NCBI RefSeq assembly: GCF_000026185.1
Contig: NC_010694.1
Span: 3,410,001-3,474,000, forward strand
DNA length: 64,000 bases
Reading direction: 5' to 3'
Source: Erwinia tasmaniensis Et1/99
GTDB lineage: Bacteria > Pseudomonadota > Gammaproteobacteria > Enterobacterales > Enterobacteriaceae
Below, in pieces: positions 56,301-64,000 of this stretch. The notes under the pieces are model-generated. The model was not told the origin of the DNA. It did no database searches and worked only from the letters and a program-made list of their open reading frames with translations. The position numbers and the translations under genes were made by a program. The stretch's first letter is position 1. Every line of letters begins with the position of its first letter.

Positions 56301-57540
56301 TACCAGTGAAAACACCGGGATCGTGACGGTGGCAGGTAATGGAGAATTGCAGGCCGTTAAACCCGGCAGCACCCGCTTAACGGTAAGTACACCGGAGACC
56401 GACCAGTTTAAGCCCGCCTCTGTTGAAGTGGCCTACCAGCTGGATAAAAGAACGGTCGATGTCAGCTTTAAAGCGGCTGTCATCAAAACAACGGATGAAG
56501 AGGAGTTCACGCTGCAATTACCCGAAAATGCGCTCCCGTCCGATGCCATTTTCACATGGGAGTCTGCCGATAAGAAAGTGCTCGATATATCCAGCTCAGG
56601 GATCGTGCAGGGTAAAGTCAGTAAGGGTAAGACCCGATTAACGCTCAGCATTACTGCTAATGACTATTATTCTGCAAGTTCAAATTATTATGATATGTGG
56701 ATTTACAGCAAGCCCTCCGTCAGCATAGGGAAGGTCACCTATATCAGCAAAGGTGTGATGGCAGATAAGGGAGTTTGGACGCCTGTATTTACCGATGACA
56801 AGTTTTCTGTCACCTGGAGTACAGAGAGTTCGGATGAATTGAGCAAGGCCAAATTCGTCGCCATCTATCTGAAAGACAGTAGCGGAAAGGCTCTTGCACA
56901 GAAATTAGTAGATTCTCCTGCGGGAACTGTGACGACCACATTCGAGCCGAAACCTCGGTTCTGGAATGAAAGTCTGCATGTAGAGCTAGTTGCACAAGGG
57001 TTTGATAAACTGACCAACAGCGAAAAATCTCCAGGAATAAATGTTAAGAACCTGCCACCAAACAAGATTTGGGAAACATTCACCGTGAGGTCTAAAGCTT
57101 TAATTCGTTCAGACAACGGTAACGAATCAACATGCCGTGAAATCGCAGGGCCAGCCGGGAAAGAACACTGGATTGATGCCATTGTTGATGGGGGTCAGGT
57201 GAATTTTAACGGTAAGACATTAATATCACCGATGACTATTACCGGGCTGACGGACGGAGAGCAAAATGGCCATTATCGCAACGGCCAATTCCCACTCACC
57301 CAACGCAATATCTATTCAGACCTGTCCGTTAATTTTGGTACCAAACAGATTGCCCGAGAATGCTGGAAAGGTCACGATGGTAGTTATTTCATCGGGGCGA
57401 AAGTGAACTATAACGGTGAAAACTTTGAATATTGGATGGTTGACCCTCATAACTGGACTGGGAAAGGAGTCGGAACAAATAAGTATTATCTTGACACAGT
57501 GACCAAGGAGAGGAATCGAGCTGCCATAAACGGTTCATAA
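53362..57540 (+). CDS. Intimin/invasin-type inverse autotransporter adhesin
   Basis: The protein has 1392 residues. After a long signal region (about 1-38, ending PAMA) comes a LysM peptidoglycan-binding domain (57-106: YILSPGETSVSVAKKFHLTP), three 11-residue repeats (104-141), and the 12-strand inverse-autotransporter barrel (about 160-452: GARVQLD-like start, NIFGDYDLSRAHSRTGIGMEYW). Five or six Ig-like Big1/Big2 domains follow (about 480-1115), and then a C-terminal region of about 280 residues with two Cys (near 1257 and 1334) that has no named family and would form the tip. GGAG lies 7 nt before the ATG. It is anchored in the outer membrane with the C-terminus outside. The ligand is unknown; attachment to plant cells or to other bacteria is likely. 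Confidence 0.93.
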   Translation: MKIKHQQPVPLRIKLFAWVNIGVQSAFPLTMAFTPAMAGGIDRHIVETTKKHPPKTRIYILSPGETSVSVAKKFHLTPEALRKLNQRRTFTYGFDNLQPGDKLNVPAIKLDDEPDVPAARLDNKANLPAARLDNKPDVPAIIWGQEGSAASALGDDAGARKMADVASRAGAFLSDNPNGDAALSLARGEVTAEASGQLQQWLNQFGTARVQLDADEHFSFKNSQFDLLAPLYEQKDSLIFTQGSLHRTDDRTQVNLGFGLRYFAPSYMLGGNIFGDYDLSRAHSRTGIGMEYWRDFLKLSANGYLRLSDWNNSSDFKDYQERPANGWDIRAQAWLPSLPQLGGKLTYEQYYGRGVALFGKENLQQDPRAITAGVNFTPFPLLTLNAEHRQGASGKNDKRLGVDFSYQLGMPWQQQINPQAVATMRSLAGSRYDLVERNNHILLQYRKKEVIRLHTVGRVTGYAGERKSLGVSVNSSYGLERIDWSASSLLAAGGKLVRENEGSWSVILPEHKPGEANSWTITGVAVDKKGNVSTGADTQVTVAQAAIDASMSPVTPEKITLPADGKTQQLLLLKINDRDGKPVDIAESEISVLREAKLRTAGSTTITAFSRSAAGEYVATLTAGTLPESFTLIPTARNVRFAPISVELTANDNTIVVKDAISATPTSAVAGDTVTYSAVLTDKQGNPQGAGIPVDWIANEGSTLGAQTSSSDETGTVAVTLTRAQPGTAKVSLILPSGKYSAPDVEFRAGVPDESRSELILTPAVIEAVKEPAMLTLILRDKNGNTLSGNTVRGVSDNSLVTISNGEEIANKPGNYGMTVTASKAGKAILSVTVNGKPFGQLKTLLTITGGTTTPELGFATAQHNVTWTKNFSDSQAVSGVPEGVEQQWSSSDNSVATVNEVGKVTLLKSGQTTITVKTSGNDQYDPAEASYQLKIDKADPQLQAGDGEPITAEWADGKVWSIASKFGNIDAENSLTATYTSENTGIVTVAGNGELQAVKPGSTRLTVSTPETDQFKPASVEVAYQLDKRTVDVSFKAAVIKTTDEEEFTLQLPENALPSDAIFTWESADKKVLDISSSGIVQGKVSKGKTRLTLSITANDYYSASSNYYDMWIYSKPSVSIGKVTYISKGVMADKGVWTPVFTDDKFSVTWSTESSDELSKAKFVAIYLKDSSGKALAQKLVDSPAGTVTTTFEPKPRFWNESLHVELVAQGFDKLTNSEKSPGINVKNLPPNKIWETFTVRSKALIRSDNGNESTCREIAGPAGKEHWIDAIVDGGQVNFNGKTLISPMTITGLTDGEQNGHYRNGQFPLTQRNIYSDLSVNFGTKQIARECWKGHDGSYFIGAKVNYNGENFEYWMVDPHNWTGKGVGTNKYYLDTVTKERNRAAINGS
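53671..53784 (+). repeat. 33-bp tandem repeats in the invasin gene
   Basis: Three and a third copies of a 33-bp unit encode NVPAIKLDDEP, DVPAARLDNKA, NLPAARLDNKP and a partial DVPAI. They form the periplasmic linker between the LysM domain and the barrel. Copies two and three are nearly identical in DNA, so copy number may vary between strains. Confidence 0.85.
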
Positions 57541-57650
57541 TCAGTGGTACATTTAGGTCTTATGCTTACATTATAACGCCTTTGCAGTGAGCGCTTTATA
57601 GCGGCGAATTTCGCCACAACGCGCCCCGTTATCGATAAAAAGACAAAACA

Positions 57651-57679
57651 CGGGAGGGTCGGGTAAAACGGCTCTCCCG
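57651..57679. terminator. Terminator hairpin after the invasin gene
   Basis: CGGGAG/CTCCCG stem (57651-57656 with 57674-57679) with a 17-nt loop, followed on the plus strand by CTTTAATTTT. Confidence 0.5.
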
Positions 57680-57744
57680 CTTTAATTTTGGCCAGCGCAT
57701 TCATTTAGCGCTGCGCCTGCCGTCAGTCGCTCAGTCCTTCCTGA

Positions 57745-58164
57745 TTAATCATCCCCCTGTAGCGTGGCAACAATGCGCCTGTCACCGCCGTGGATGCGGT
57801 GCTCGCCCAGCCAGATGCCCTGCCAGGTCCCCAGCAGCAGGCGGCCACGGCTGACCGGCAGCATCAGCGAAGTGCCCAACAGTGAAGATTTAATATGCGC
57901 AGGCATATCATCCGCCCCTTCATAATCATGCTGATACGGCGCGTTTTCCGGCACCGTGCGCAGAAAATGCTGCTCCATATCGCCGCGTACCGTGGGATCA
58001 CAGTTTTCATTCAATGTCAGTGAAGCAGAAGTATGTTGCAGCAGCAGGTGCAGAAGGCCAGTCTGAACGTCAGCCAGGCGCCGCAGCTCACCAAGAATTT
58101 CGTCGGTCACCAAATGAAAACCGCGCGGTTTTGCGCTAAGGGTAAGGGTTTGCTGATACCACAT
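57745..58164 (-). CDS. yjbQ: UPF0047 family protein YjbQ
   Basis: This 139-residue protein matches E. coli YjbQ (138 residues): [23 protein letters not shown] at the start, [14 protein letters not shown] in the middle and [24 protein letters not shown] at the end. The conserved His residues and acidic ends fit a metal-dependent enzyme; YjbQ shows weak thiamine-phosphate synthase activity in vitro and its true role is unclear. The ATG at 58164 is chosen over a start 38 codons upstream from homologue length. It is followed by tyrB upstream on the same strand, keeping E. coli order except that aphA is missing. Confidence 0.92.
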   Translation of the reverse strand: MWYQQTLTLSAKPRGFHLVTDEILGELRRLADVQTGLLHLLLQHTSASLTLNENCDPTVRGDMEQHFLRTVPENAPYQHDYEGADDMPAHIKSSLLGTSLMLPVSRGRLLLGTWQGIWLGEHRIHGGDRRIVATLQGDD

Positions 58165-58277
58165 TGTGCTGCTCCTGAACGTAATCGTTTCTTTCAGTGT
58201 GCAGCAAGTGGCGAAAAGGTAAACCTGAAAAGATAAAATGAGGTCAATGCTGGCCGGGTCACCCCGGCCAGAGGCCA

Positions 58278-59471
58278 TTACATTACGGCAGCGAACGCCT
58301 CCGCCACTTGATAAACATTGTTGCGGTTAAGCCCCGCCATGCATACTCGGCCACTTGCAATCAGATAAATGGCAAACTCCTCACGCAGACGATCGACCTG
58401 CGTCGGACTAAGCCCGGTGTAACTGAACATACCGCGCTGCTTCAGCAGGTACTCAAAGTTTTTCCCCGGCACGGCCTGGCTTAGCGCATCCACCAGCACG
58501 TGCCGCATATCCAGAATACGCGCACGCATTCCCTCTACTTCGGCCAGCCAGCTGGCTTTCAGTTCGGGATTATTCAGCACGCAGGACACCACCTGCGCCC
58601 CAAAGTTTGGCGGGCTGGAGTAGTTACGGCGCACGGTTGCTTTCAGCTGCCCCAGCACGCGCGCGGCTTCGTCGTCGTCATGACATACCACGGACAGAGC
58701 GCCAACGCGCTCACCATAGAGCGAGAAAATTTTAGAAAATGAGTTGCTGACCAGCGCAGGCAGACCCGCCGTGGCGATTGCCCGGATGGCGTAAGCATCC
58801 TCCTCCATACCGGCACCAAAGCCCTGGTAGGCGATGTCGAGGAATGGGATCAGCTCGCGGGCTTTCAATACTGCCGTCACTTCGTCCCACTGGGCGTTAG
58901 TCAGATCGGCTCCGGTCGGGTTATGGCAGCACGGATGCAGCAGCACGATACTTTGCCGCGGCAGGCCGTTCAGTTTTTCCAGCAGCGCATCAAACTTTAC
59001 GCCCTGGGTACTGGCGTCATACCACGGGTAGGTGTTTACGGTGAAACCGGCACCGGCGAAGATCGCCACGTGGTTTTCCCAGGTCGGGTCGCTAACCCAC
59101 ACCTGGGAATGGGGAAAGTAGCTTTTAAGGAAGTCAGCGCCCACTTTCAGCGCCCCGGAGCCGCCCAGCGTCTGAATAGTGGTGATATGCCCGGCTTTCA
59201 GCTGTGGGTGCTCTGCACCAAACAACAACGGCGCTACCGCACTGCGGTAAGACGGCAGGCCTTCCATCGGCAGATAGAGCGAGGCGCCAGGCGGCTGTGC
59301 GTTAATCAGCGCTTCAGCAGCGGCTACGGCCTGCATTTGGGGGATCGCACCATGTTGGTCGTAATACAGTCCGATGCTCAGATTGACCTTGTGCGTACGG
59401 CTGTCCTGCTTAAAAGTCTCCATCAGGGAGAGGATGGGATCGCCAGCATAGGCATCAACATTTTGAAACAC
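58278..59471 (-). CDS. tyrB: Aromatic amino acid aminotransferase TyrB
   Basis: This 397-residue fold-type I PLP aminotransferase has the same length as E. coli TyrB. The cofactor Lys is in [14 protein letters not shown], and the substrate Arg region is in GLNRNNV. It makes tyrosine, phenylalanine and leucine from their keto acids. The start is taken as GTG 59471 ([18 protein letters not shown]) because GGAGA lies 8-9 nt upstream and no good site precedes the ATG at 59486. It is monocistronic as in E. coli, where TyrR represses it; no TyrR box was confirmed here. Confidence 0.95.
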   Translation of the reverse strand: MFQNVDAYAGDPILSLMETFKQDSRTHKVNLSIGLYYDQHGAIPQMQAVAAAEALINAQPPGASLYLPMEGLPSYRSAVAPLLFGAEHPQLKAGHITTIQTLGGSGALKVGADFLKSYFPHSQVWVSDPTWENHVAIFAGAGFTVNTYPWYDASTQGVKFDALLEKLNGLPRQSIVLLHPCCHNPTGADLTNAQWDEVTAVLKARELIPFLDIAYQGFGAGMEEDAYAIRAIATAGLPALVSNSFSKIFSLYGERVGALSVVCHDDDEAARVLGQLKATVRRNYSSPPNFGAQVVSCVLNNPELKASWLAEVEGMRARILDMRHVLVDALSQAVPGKNFEYLLKQRGMFSYTGLSPTQVDRLREEFAIYLIASGRVCMAGLNRNNVYQVAEAFAAVM

Positions 59472-59543
59472 GGTGCAAGTCTCCATTGAATAATTTAGTG
59501 ATATAGACGAAACCAGCACGACATCGTGCTTTAACCTGCCGGG

Positions 59544-60158
59544 CTAGACGAAGTAGCGTCCGGGCCTGTGGTTCATGGCAATAATCAGGTTGAGCACCAC
59601 GGCACCGGCAATAGACGCCGCCAGCATCTCATGCGATACGGCGAACAGGGATGCCAGCACCACACAGATATCCACCGCCATTTGCAGTTGACCGGCGCGA
59701 ATACCGTAACGATCCTGAAGCCATAACGCCAGAATATTGATGCCACCAAGACTGGCCTGATGGCGGAATAACACTATAAACCCAATACCCATCATGACAT
59801 TTCCGAAAAGTGTCGCATAAAAAGGATCCAGATCGGAAAAATGAATAAATAGCGGGTGCAGTTGAGTGAACAAGGATACCAGCGCCACGGCAGAGAACGT
59901 TTTCAGCGTGAAGGCCATGCCCATTCGCCCGATCGCCAGCCAGTAGAATGGAAGGTTGATCAGGAAAAAAGCGAGGCCGAATGGGATTTTGCCCAGATAC
60001 CCCATCAGAAAAGCGATGCCTGCTGTGCCTCCAGTGAGCGCGCCAGCCTGTTTCAGCAACGTAATACCGAATGACACCAGTAGCGTGCCAAAAAAGATCG
60101 CCAGCACATCTTCAAGATGCGTATGGGGAATTTTTAGCGGTTGTAATGTGTTGTCCAT
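59544..60158 (-). CDS. YitT family membrane protein
   Basis: This 204-residue protein has five predicted membrane segments, the typical start LEDVLAIFFGTLLVSFGITLL and the family motif GGTAGIAFLMGYLGKIPFGLAFFLIN, with SLGGINILALWLQDRYGIRAG in the second half. YitT (DUF161) proteins are of unknown function, possibly transporters. The ATG at 60158 has GGGGA 8 nt upstream; an ATG 13 codons earlier is less well placed. It sits between tyrB and the Lrp-type regulator, where E. coli has alr. Confidence 0.8.
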   Translation of the reverse strand: MDNTLQPLKIPHTHLEDVLAIFFGTLLVSFGITLLKQAGALTGGTAGIAFLMGYLGKIPFGLAFFLINLPFYWLAIGRMGMAFTLKTFSAVALVSLFTQLHPLFIHFSDLDPFYATLFGNVMMGIGFIVLFRHQASLGGINILALWLQDRYGIRAGQLQMAVDICVVLASLFAVSHEMLAASIAGAVVLNLIIAMNHRPGRYFV

Positions 60159-60464
60159 AATGTTGATCCCCGGTTGGTTTATGTCGTTTCCCTCCATTTT
60201 GTAGCACAGAGGTCTTCGCTGATTTCTGGAAACTATTGAGTGTATTTCAATTGGATCAGCAAAAATCGCACCAAATCATCGGGGATCACGGCGACGTAAA
60301 GACGTGATAACAGTAACTCATTGAGTAAAAGGCACTTTATCGACTCATTTTGTGCGCGTTTTTAGCATTACTCCATCATGACACGCAGAAGAGCCTTACC
60401 CGATGCACAATTCCCGCATCGACGACCCCATCCAGCACAAAACGGGGGCGTACCCTGCACCCGT

Positions 60465-60944
60465 TCAGCGCAGCAGCGCCCCACTGACGGACATCAGCCC
60501 ATTCTCTTTCAGACGGTTGAGCACGACCGAGGTTTTCACATGCGCAACGCTTTGATGTCCGGCGACCAGCTGGCTGATCAAAGCGCTCAGCCCAGCCAAA
60601 TCAGCCACCGCCACTTTCAGCAAATAGTCGGCATCGCCCGTGGTTTTATAAGCGTCGACAATTGCCGGCTGCTCCGCCACCATGCGGTGAAAGCTGTCAA
60701 CGTATTCCGCCGTGTGGTTGATCAGGCGAACTTCGATCAGCCCAATCATTCCCAGCCCTACCGCATCCGGCGACAGCCGCGCATGGTAGCCGAGGATCAG
60801 GCCAGCCTGTTCCAGGTTAATGCGACGGCGCGAACACTGCGAAGCGGACAGCCCGACGATATCGCTCAGTTCCTGATTGGTCAGGCGTCCATTTCCCTCA
60901 AGTAATGTCAGTAATTTAAGGTCGAAGTTATCAATCTGTGTCAT
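60465..60944 (-). CDS. Lrp/AsnC family transcriptional regulator
   Basis: This 159-residue protein has the N-terminal helix-turn-helix (IDNFDLKLLTLLEGNGRLTNQELSDIVGLSASQCSRR) and a C-terminal RAM ligand-binding domain (GMIGLIEVRLI, DAYKTTGDADYLLKVAV). The start MTQIDNFDL at 60944 is chosen from the usual Lrp length; the longer frame is rejected. Such regulators sense amino acids. The nearest possible target is the YitT gene 300 nt downstream on the same strand, but a distant regulon is equally possible. Confidence 0.9.
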   Translation of the reverse strand: MTQIDNFDLKLLTLLEGNGRLTNQELSDIVGLSASQCSRRRINLEQAGLILGYHARLSPDAVGLGMIGLIEVRLINHTAEYVDSFHRMVAEQPAIVDAYKTTGDADYLLKVAVADLAGLSALISQLVAGHQSVAHVKTSVVLNRLKENGLMSVSGALLR

Positions 60945-61117
60945 CGTCAATTCACCCCGGTCGGAGAGTACCTGTTGATGAAAGATAAACGCTTTTTTTA
61001 TCCGCTTGTCCAATACTGATTGCTGACTATCGGGCGCGGAGATACATGGCTTGCCCAGCGGGAGGGAGCATCGTAGCGGGTCGACCTGCCCTTTGCGGTC
61101 AACCCACATGCAGAGGT

Positions 61118-62533
61118 TTATTCGTCGTCGTACTGCGGGCCGGCGTAATTATCAAAACGCGAATGCTGGCCGTTGAATTTCAGGCGCACGGTGCCGATCG
61201 GGCCATTACGCTGCTTACCGAGGATGATCTCTGCCACCCCCTTCTGTTCACTGTTTTCTTCATAAACCTCGTCTCGGTAGATAAACATGATGAGGTCAGC
61301 ATCCTGCTCAATGGAGCCGGACTCACGCAGATCCGAGTTAATTGGACGTTTATTGGCACGTTGTTCCAGCGAGCGGTTAAGCTGCGACAGCGCCACCACC
61401 GGCACCTGGAGTTCTTTCGCCAGCGCCTTGAGCGAGCGCGAGATCTCGGCAATTTCCAGCGTACGATTATCGGAAAGCGCCGGAACGCGCATCAGCTGCA
61501 GGTAGTCGATCATAATCAGACTAAGCCCACCGTGCTCGCGGAAAACACGGCGCGCACGCGAACGCACGTCGGTCGGCGTCAGGCCGGAAGAGTCATCAAT
61601 AAACATGTTCTTCTTCTCCAGCAGGATACCCATGGTGCTGGAGATACGCGCCCAGTCCTCGTCGTCAAGCTGGCCGGTACGGATACGGGTCTGATCGACG
61701 CGCGACAGCGACGCCAGCATACGCATCATCAGCTGCTCGCCGGGCATCTCCAGGCTGAAGATCAGCACAGGTTTGTCCTGAAGCATCGCCGCATTTTCGC
61801 ACAGGTTCATGGCGAAAGTGGTTTTACCCATCGACGGACGGGCGGCGACAATAATCAGGTCCGAACGCTGCAGACCGGCGGTTTTCTTATTCAGATCCTG
61901 ATAGCCGGTATCCACTCCGGTAACGCCATCTTGTGGCGTCTGGTACAGCACCTCAATACGCGCGATAGTGGCTTCGAGGATCTGATCGACGCTTTTCGGC
62001 CCTTCATCTTTATTGGCACGGGTTTCGGCAATCTGGAATACGCGAGTTTCCGCCAGATCGAGCAGATCTTCGCTGCTGCGCCCCTGCGGATCGTAGCCGG
62101 CATCGGCGATCTCGTTTGCCACGGCGATCATCTCACGCACGACCGCACGTTCACGCACGATATCCGCATAAGCACCGATGTTGGCCGCACTTGGCGTATT
62201 TTTTGACAGCTCGGCCAGGTAAGCGAAACCGCCAACCTGGCTCAGTTCACCTTTGGTTTCCATCGATTCGGACAGGGTGATCAGATCGATCGGTTTACTC
62301 TGTTCCAGCAGGCGCTGCATTTCCGCGAAGATCATCCGGTGCGGGCGGCTGAAGAAGTCCTTCGCCACTACGCGCTCCGAGACGTTATCCCAGCGTTCGT
62401 TATCCAGCATTAAACCGCCCAACACCGACTGCTCTGCTTCCAGCGAATGCGGAGGCAGCTTGAGACCTTCCATCTGACGGTCACGCGGCTCGCGGTTTTC
62501 GTAGGATTTGTTGGTGGGTTTATTTCCTGCCAT
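61118..62533 (-). CDS. dnaB: Replicative DNA helicase DnaB
   Basis: This 471-residue protein is the same length as E. coli DnaB. The N-terminal domain (LEAEQSVLGGLMLDNERWDNV) and C-terminal RecA-like helicase domain with Walker A ARPSMGKTTFA are clear, as are IMIDYLQLMR (Walker B) and the final NYAGPQYDDE. The hexamer unwinds DNA at the fork. The ATG at 62533 gives the family start MAGNKPTNKS. It is divergent from qor as in E. coli. No intein or insertion interrupts the gene. Confidence 0.98.
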   Translation of the reverse strand: MAGNKPTNKSYENREPRDRQMEGLKLPPHSLEAEQSVLGGLMLDNERWDNVSERVVAKDFFSRPHRMIFAEMQRLLEQSKPIDLITLSESMETKGELSQVGGFAYLAELSKNTPSAANIGAYADIVRERAVVREMIAVANEIADAGYDPQGRSSEDLLDLAETRVFQIAETRANKDEGPKSVDQILEATIARIEVLYQTPQDGVTGVDTGYQDLNKKTAGLQRSDLIIVAARPSMGKTTFAMNLCENAAMLQDKPVLIFSLEMPGEQLMMRMLASLSRVDQTRIRTGQLDDEDWARISSTMGILLEKKNMFIDDSSGLTPTDVRSRARRVFREHGGLSLIMIDYLQLMRVPALSDNRTLEIAEISRSLKALAKELQVPVVALSQLNRSLEQRANKRPINSDLRESGSIEQDADLIMFIYRDEVYEENSEQKGVAEIILGKQRNGPIGTVRLKFNGQHSRFDNYAGPQYDDE

Positions 62534-62633
62534 AGTGATGTGATACCAAAAATCTTGTGGGGGGACGCGCAAGTATACCCGTTTGCAGGGCTGGCGTCCT
62601 CCTTCGCATTGCGGCGTAATCTCAGGAGTGAAG

Positions 62634-63614
62634 ATGGCAAAACGTATTCAAATCAGCCAGCACGGCGCACCCGAAGTGATGCAGCTGGTGAATTTCGACC
62701 CTGTCGATCCGGCCCCTGGTGAAGTGCAGGTCGGGAATAAAGCGATTGGCATCAACTATATCGATACCTACGTGCGCAGCGGGCTGTACCCGGCGGCGCT
62801 GCCTGCCGGACTGGGAACGGAAGCGGCTGGTGTGGTGCTGCGGGTTGGCGCGGGCGTTAGCGCGGTAAAGCCCGGTGACCGCGTGGTGTACGCACAGTCA
62901 CCGCTTGGGGCTTACGCCGAGGTGCATAACGTGCCGGTGGATAAGCTGGCATTGCTGCCGGATGCCATCTCATTCGAACAGGCGGCCGCCTCTTTCCTCA
63001 AGGGGCTGACGGTGCACTATTTGCTGCGTCAGACCTATGTCGTGAAGCCGGATGAGATATTCCTGTTTCACGCCGCTGCCGGTGGCGTTGGCCTGATCGC
63101 CTGCCAGTGGGCAAAGGCGCTCGGCGCGCATCTGATTGGCACGGTGGGCTCGGTGGAAAAAGCCCGCCAGGCTGAAAACGCAGGGGCCTGGGCCACCATC
63201 AACTACCGCGAAGAGAATATTGCCGAGCGCGTCAGTGCGCTGACCCAGGGCAAAAAGCTGCGCGTCGTGTACGACTCGGTAGGAAAAGACACCTGGGAAG
63301 CCTCGCTTGACTGTCTGCAACGGCGCGGGTTGATGGTCAGCTTCGGCAACTCGTCCGGCCCGGTGACCGGCGTCAACCTCGGCATACTGAATCAGAAAGG
63401 ATCGCTGTACGTCACCCGCCCGTCGTTGAACGGCTATATCACCACGCGTGAGGCGCTGACGCAGGCCAGCAATGAACTGTTCTCGCTGATAGCCAGTGGA
63501 GCAATTAAGGTCGACGTCCCCGCTGCGCAGAAGTTTGCGCTGGCGGAAGCGCAGCGGGCACACCAGATGCTGGAAGGCCGCGGCACCCAGGGTTCCAGTC
63601 TGCTGATCCCATAA
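62634..63614 (+). CDS. qor: NADPH:quinone oxidoreductase Qor
   Basis: This 326-residue zeta-crystallin-like medium-chain reductase without zinc ligands matches E. coli Qor (327 residues). It starts MAKRIQISQHGAPEVMQLV, and the coenzyme motif AAAGGVGLIACQWAKALGA lies near residue 150. It reduces quinones in a one-electron manner. CAGGAG lies 6 nt before the ATG at 62634. It ends at a strong terminator. Confidence 0.95.
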   Translation: MAKRIQISQHGAPEVMQLVNFDPVDPAPGEVQVGNKAIGINYIDTYVRSGLYPAALPAGLGTEAAGVVLRVGAGVSAVKPGDRVVYAQSPLGAYAEVHNVPVDKLALLPDAISFEQAAASFLKGLTVHYLLRQTYVVKPDEIFLFHAAAGGVGLIACQWAKALGAHLIGTVGSVEKARQAENAGAWATINYREENIAERVSALTQGKKLRVVYDSVGKDTWEASLDCLQRRGLMVSFGNSSGPVTGVNLGILNQKGSLYVTRPSLNGYITTREALTQASNELFSLIASGAIKVDVPAAQKFALAEAQRAHQMLEGRGTQGSSLLIP

Positions 63615-63620
63615 GCCAGA

Positions 63621-63656
63621 AAACATCAGGGCCTCCGTTCGGAAGCCCTGATGTTT
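63621..63656 (+). terminator. Terminator of qor
   Basis: A 12-bp stem AAACATCAGGGC / GCCCTGATGTTT with a 12-nt loop is followed by a long T-run. Confidence 0.95.
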
Positions 63657-63839
63657 TTTTCTTTTTTTACACTGATTGTAGGGACAGTGGCTATGAATAC
63701 GTTTTGATTCAGCGAAAACATCCTGCCAGAATTTAGAAGTAAACAAAATGTTCTGGGAACGAAATCGCGCCAGCAATTTGTCATGATGTGATCAGGGCCG
63801 CATAACGCCAAAGAAAATGCGAGCAACGCCTTGATATCA

Positions 63840-64000
63840 TCAATATAACCCTTTTTTACCTTGCGTATGCGGCTTGCAAAAAGTGCGATAAAGCCAGACG
63901 GCCGCTACCGCCATCGCAAGCCATGGCAACAATTTAATAACAATCGCAAAGAAACCGCCGATAAACATCACCAGCGTGGCCACCAGCAGCGCCGCAATAA
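63840..64000 (-). CDS. pspG: Phage shock protein G, 3' part
   Basis: The minus strand from the window edge to a TGA at 63840-63842 is open and encodes IAALLVATLVMFIGGFFAIV followed by IKLLPWLAMAVAAVWLYRT. This matches the middle and end of E. coli PspG (IIAALVVATAIMFLGG, IKLLPWLLLAIAVVW). PspG is a small inner-membrane effector of the phage shock response, controlled by PspF and sigma-54. About the first 25 codons and the promoter lie beyond the window. The gene follows qor, as in E. coli. Confidence 0.88.
   Translation of the reverse strand, partial: IAALLVATLVMFIGGFFAIVIKLLPWLAMAVAAVWLYRTFCKPHTQGKKGLY

Noticed and set aside
61046..62206. Long plus-strand ORF opposite dnaB
   Set aside because: Shadow of the conserved helicase gene.

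Overview
The window reads as chromosomal DNA of a plant-associated enterobacterium, most likely Erwinia or a close relative in the Erwiniaceae (inference; no 16S or other marker is present). The support is E. coli-like backbone synteny (gltP / acs-yjcH-actP / yjcE / ghxP / soxR-soxS / ssb-uvrA / yjbQ-tyrB / dnaB-qor / pspG), interrupted by adhesin, toxin and sugar-oxidation genes typical of plant-associated species. No tRNA, rRNA, CRISPR array or intact insertion sequence was seen.

Layout. 0-4.5 kb: end of an unidentified gene, a Sua5/YciO/YrdC-like protein, a PRISE-like reductase divergent from a LysR regulator, and an overlapping DUF3289-DUF943 pair. 4.8-8.6 kb: a three-subunit membrane-bound gluconate-2-dehydrogenase-type operon with a GntR-like operator upstream. 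8.9-21.2 kb: a PAS-GGDEF-EAL protein, the peptide transporter SbmA, a small HicAB-like two-gene module, a 1602-residue toxin-like protein with a C-terminal zinc-metallopeptidase signature, and an Aer-like chemoreceptor. 21.6-34.8 kb: glutamate and acetate use (gltP, acs-yjcH-actP), an outer-membrane YfaZ protein, lrgAB-type genes with a divergent LysR regulator, a Na+/H+ antiporter, the purine permease ghxP with a PurR box, and a glutathione transferase. 34.8-35.8 kb: soxR/soxS around a perfect SoxR operator.

35.8-46.3 kb is an accessory block between soxS and ssb: a gene-poor AT-rich stretch with a transposase remnant, a VirK/YbjX-family gene, a DUF3828 gene and a two-partner secretion locus whose adhesin is short. 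46.9-51.8 kb: ssb and uvrA with a LexA box between them, then an alcohol dehydrogenase. 51.8-57.5 kb is a second accessory block, with a small unknown gene and a 1392-residue intimin/invasin-type inverse autotransporter with LysM and Ig-like domains. 57.7-64 kb: yjbQ, tyrB, a YitT-family membrane protein, an Lrp/AsnC regulator (where E. coli has alr), dnaB, qor and the 3' part of pspG, which runs off the window.

How it works together. Backbone genes cover DNA repair and replication (uvrA, ssb, dnaB), redox-stress sensing (soxRS, qor) and carbon overflow/scavenging (acs, actP, lrgAB). The accessory genes point to contact with other cells: two surface adhesin systems, a large putative metallopeptidase toxin, a candidate effector/immunity pair and a candidate toxin-antitoxin module. 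The most novel items are the large protein at 14.1-18.9 kb, the two-gene module at 13.1-14.0 kb with its nested dyad operator, and the small gene in front of the invasin.
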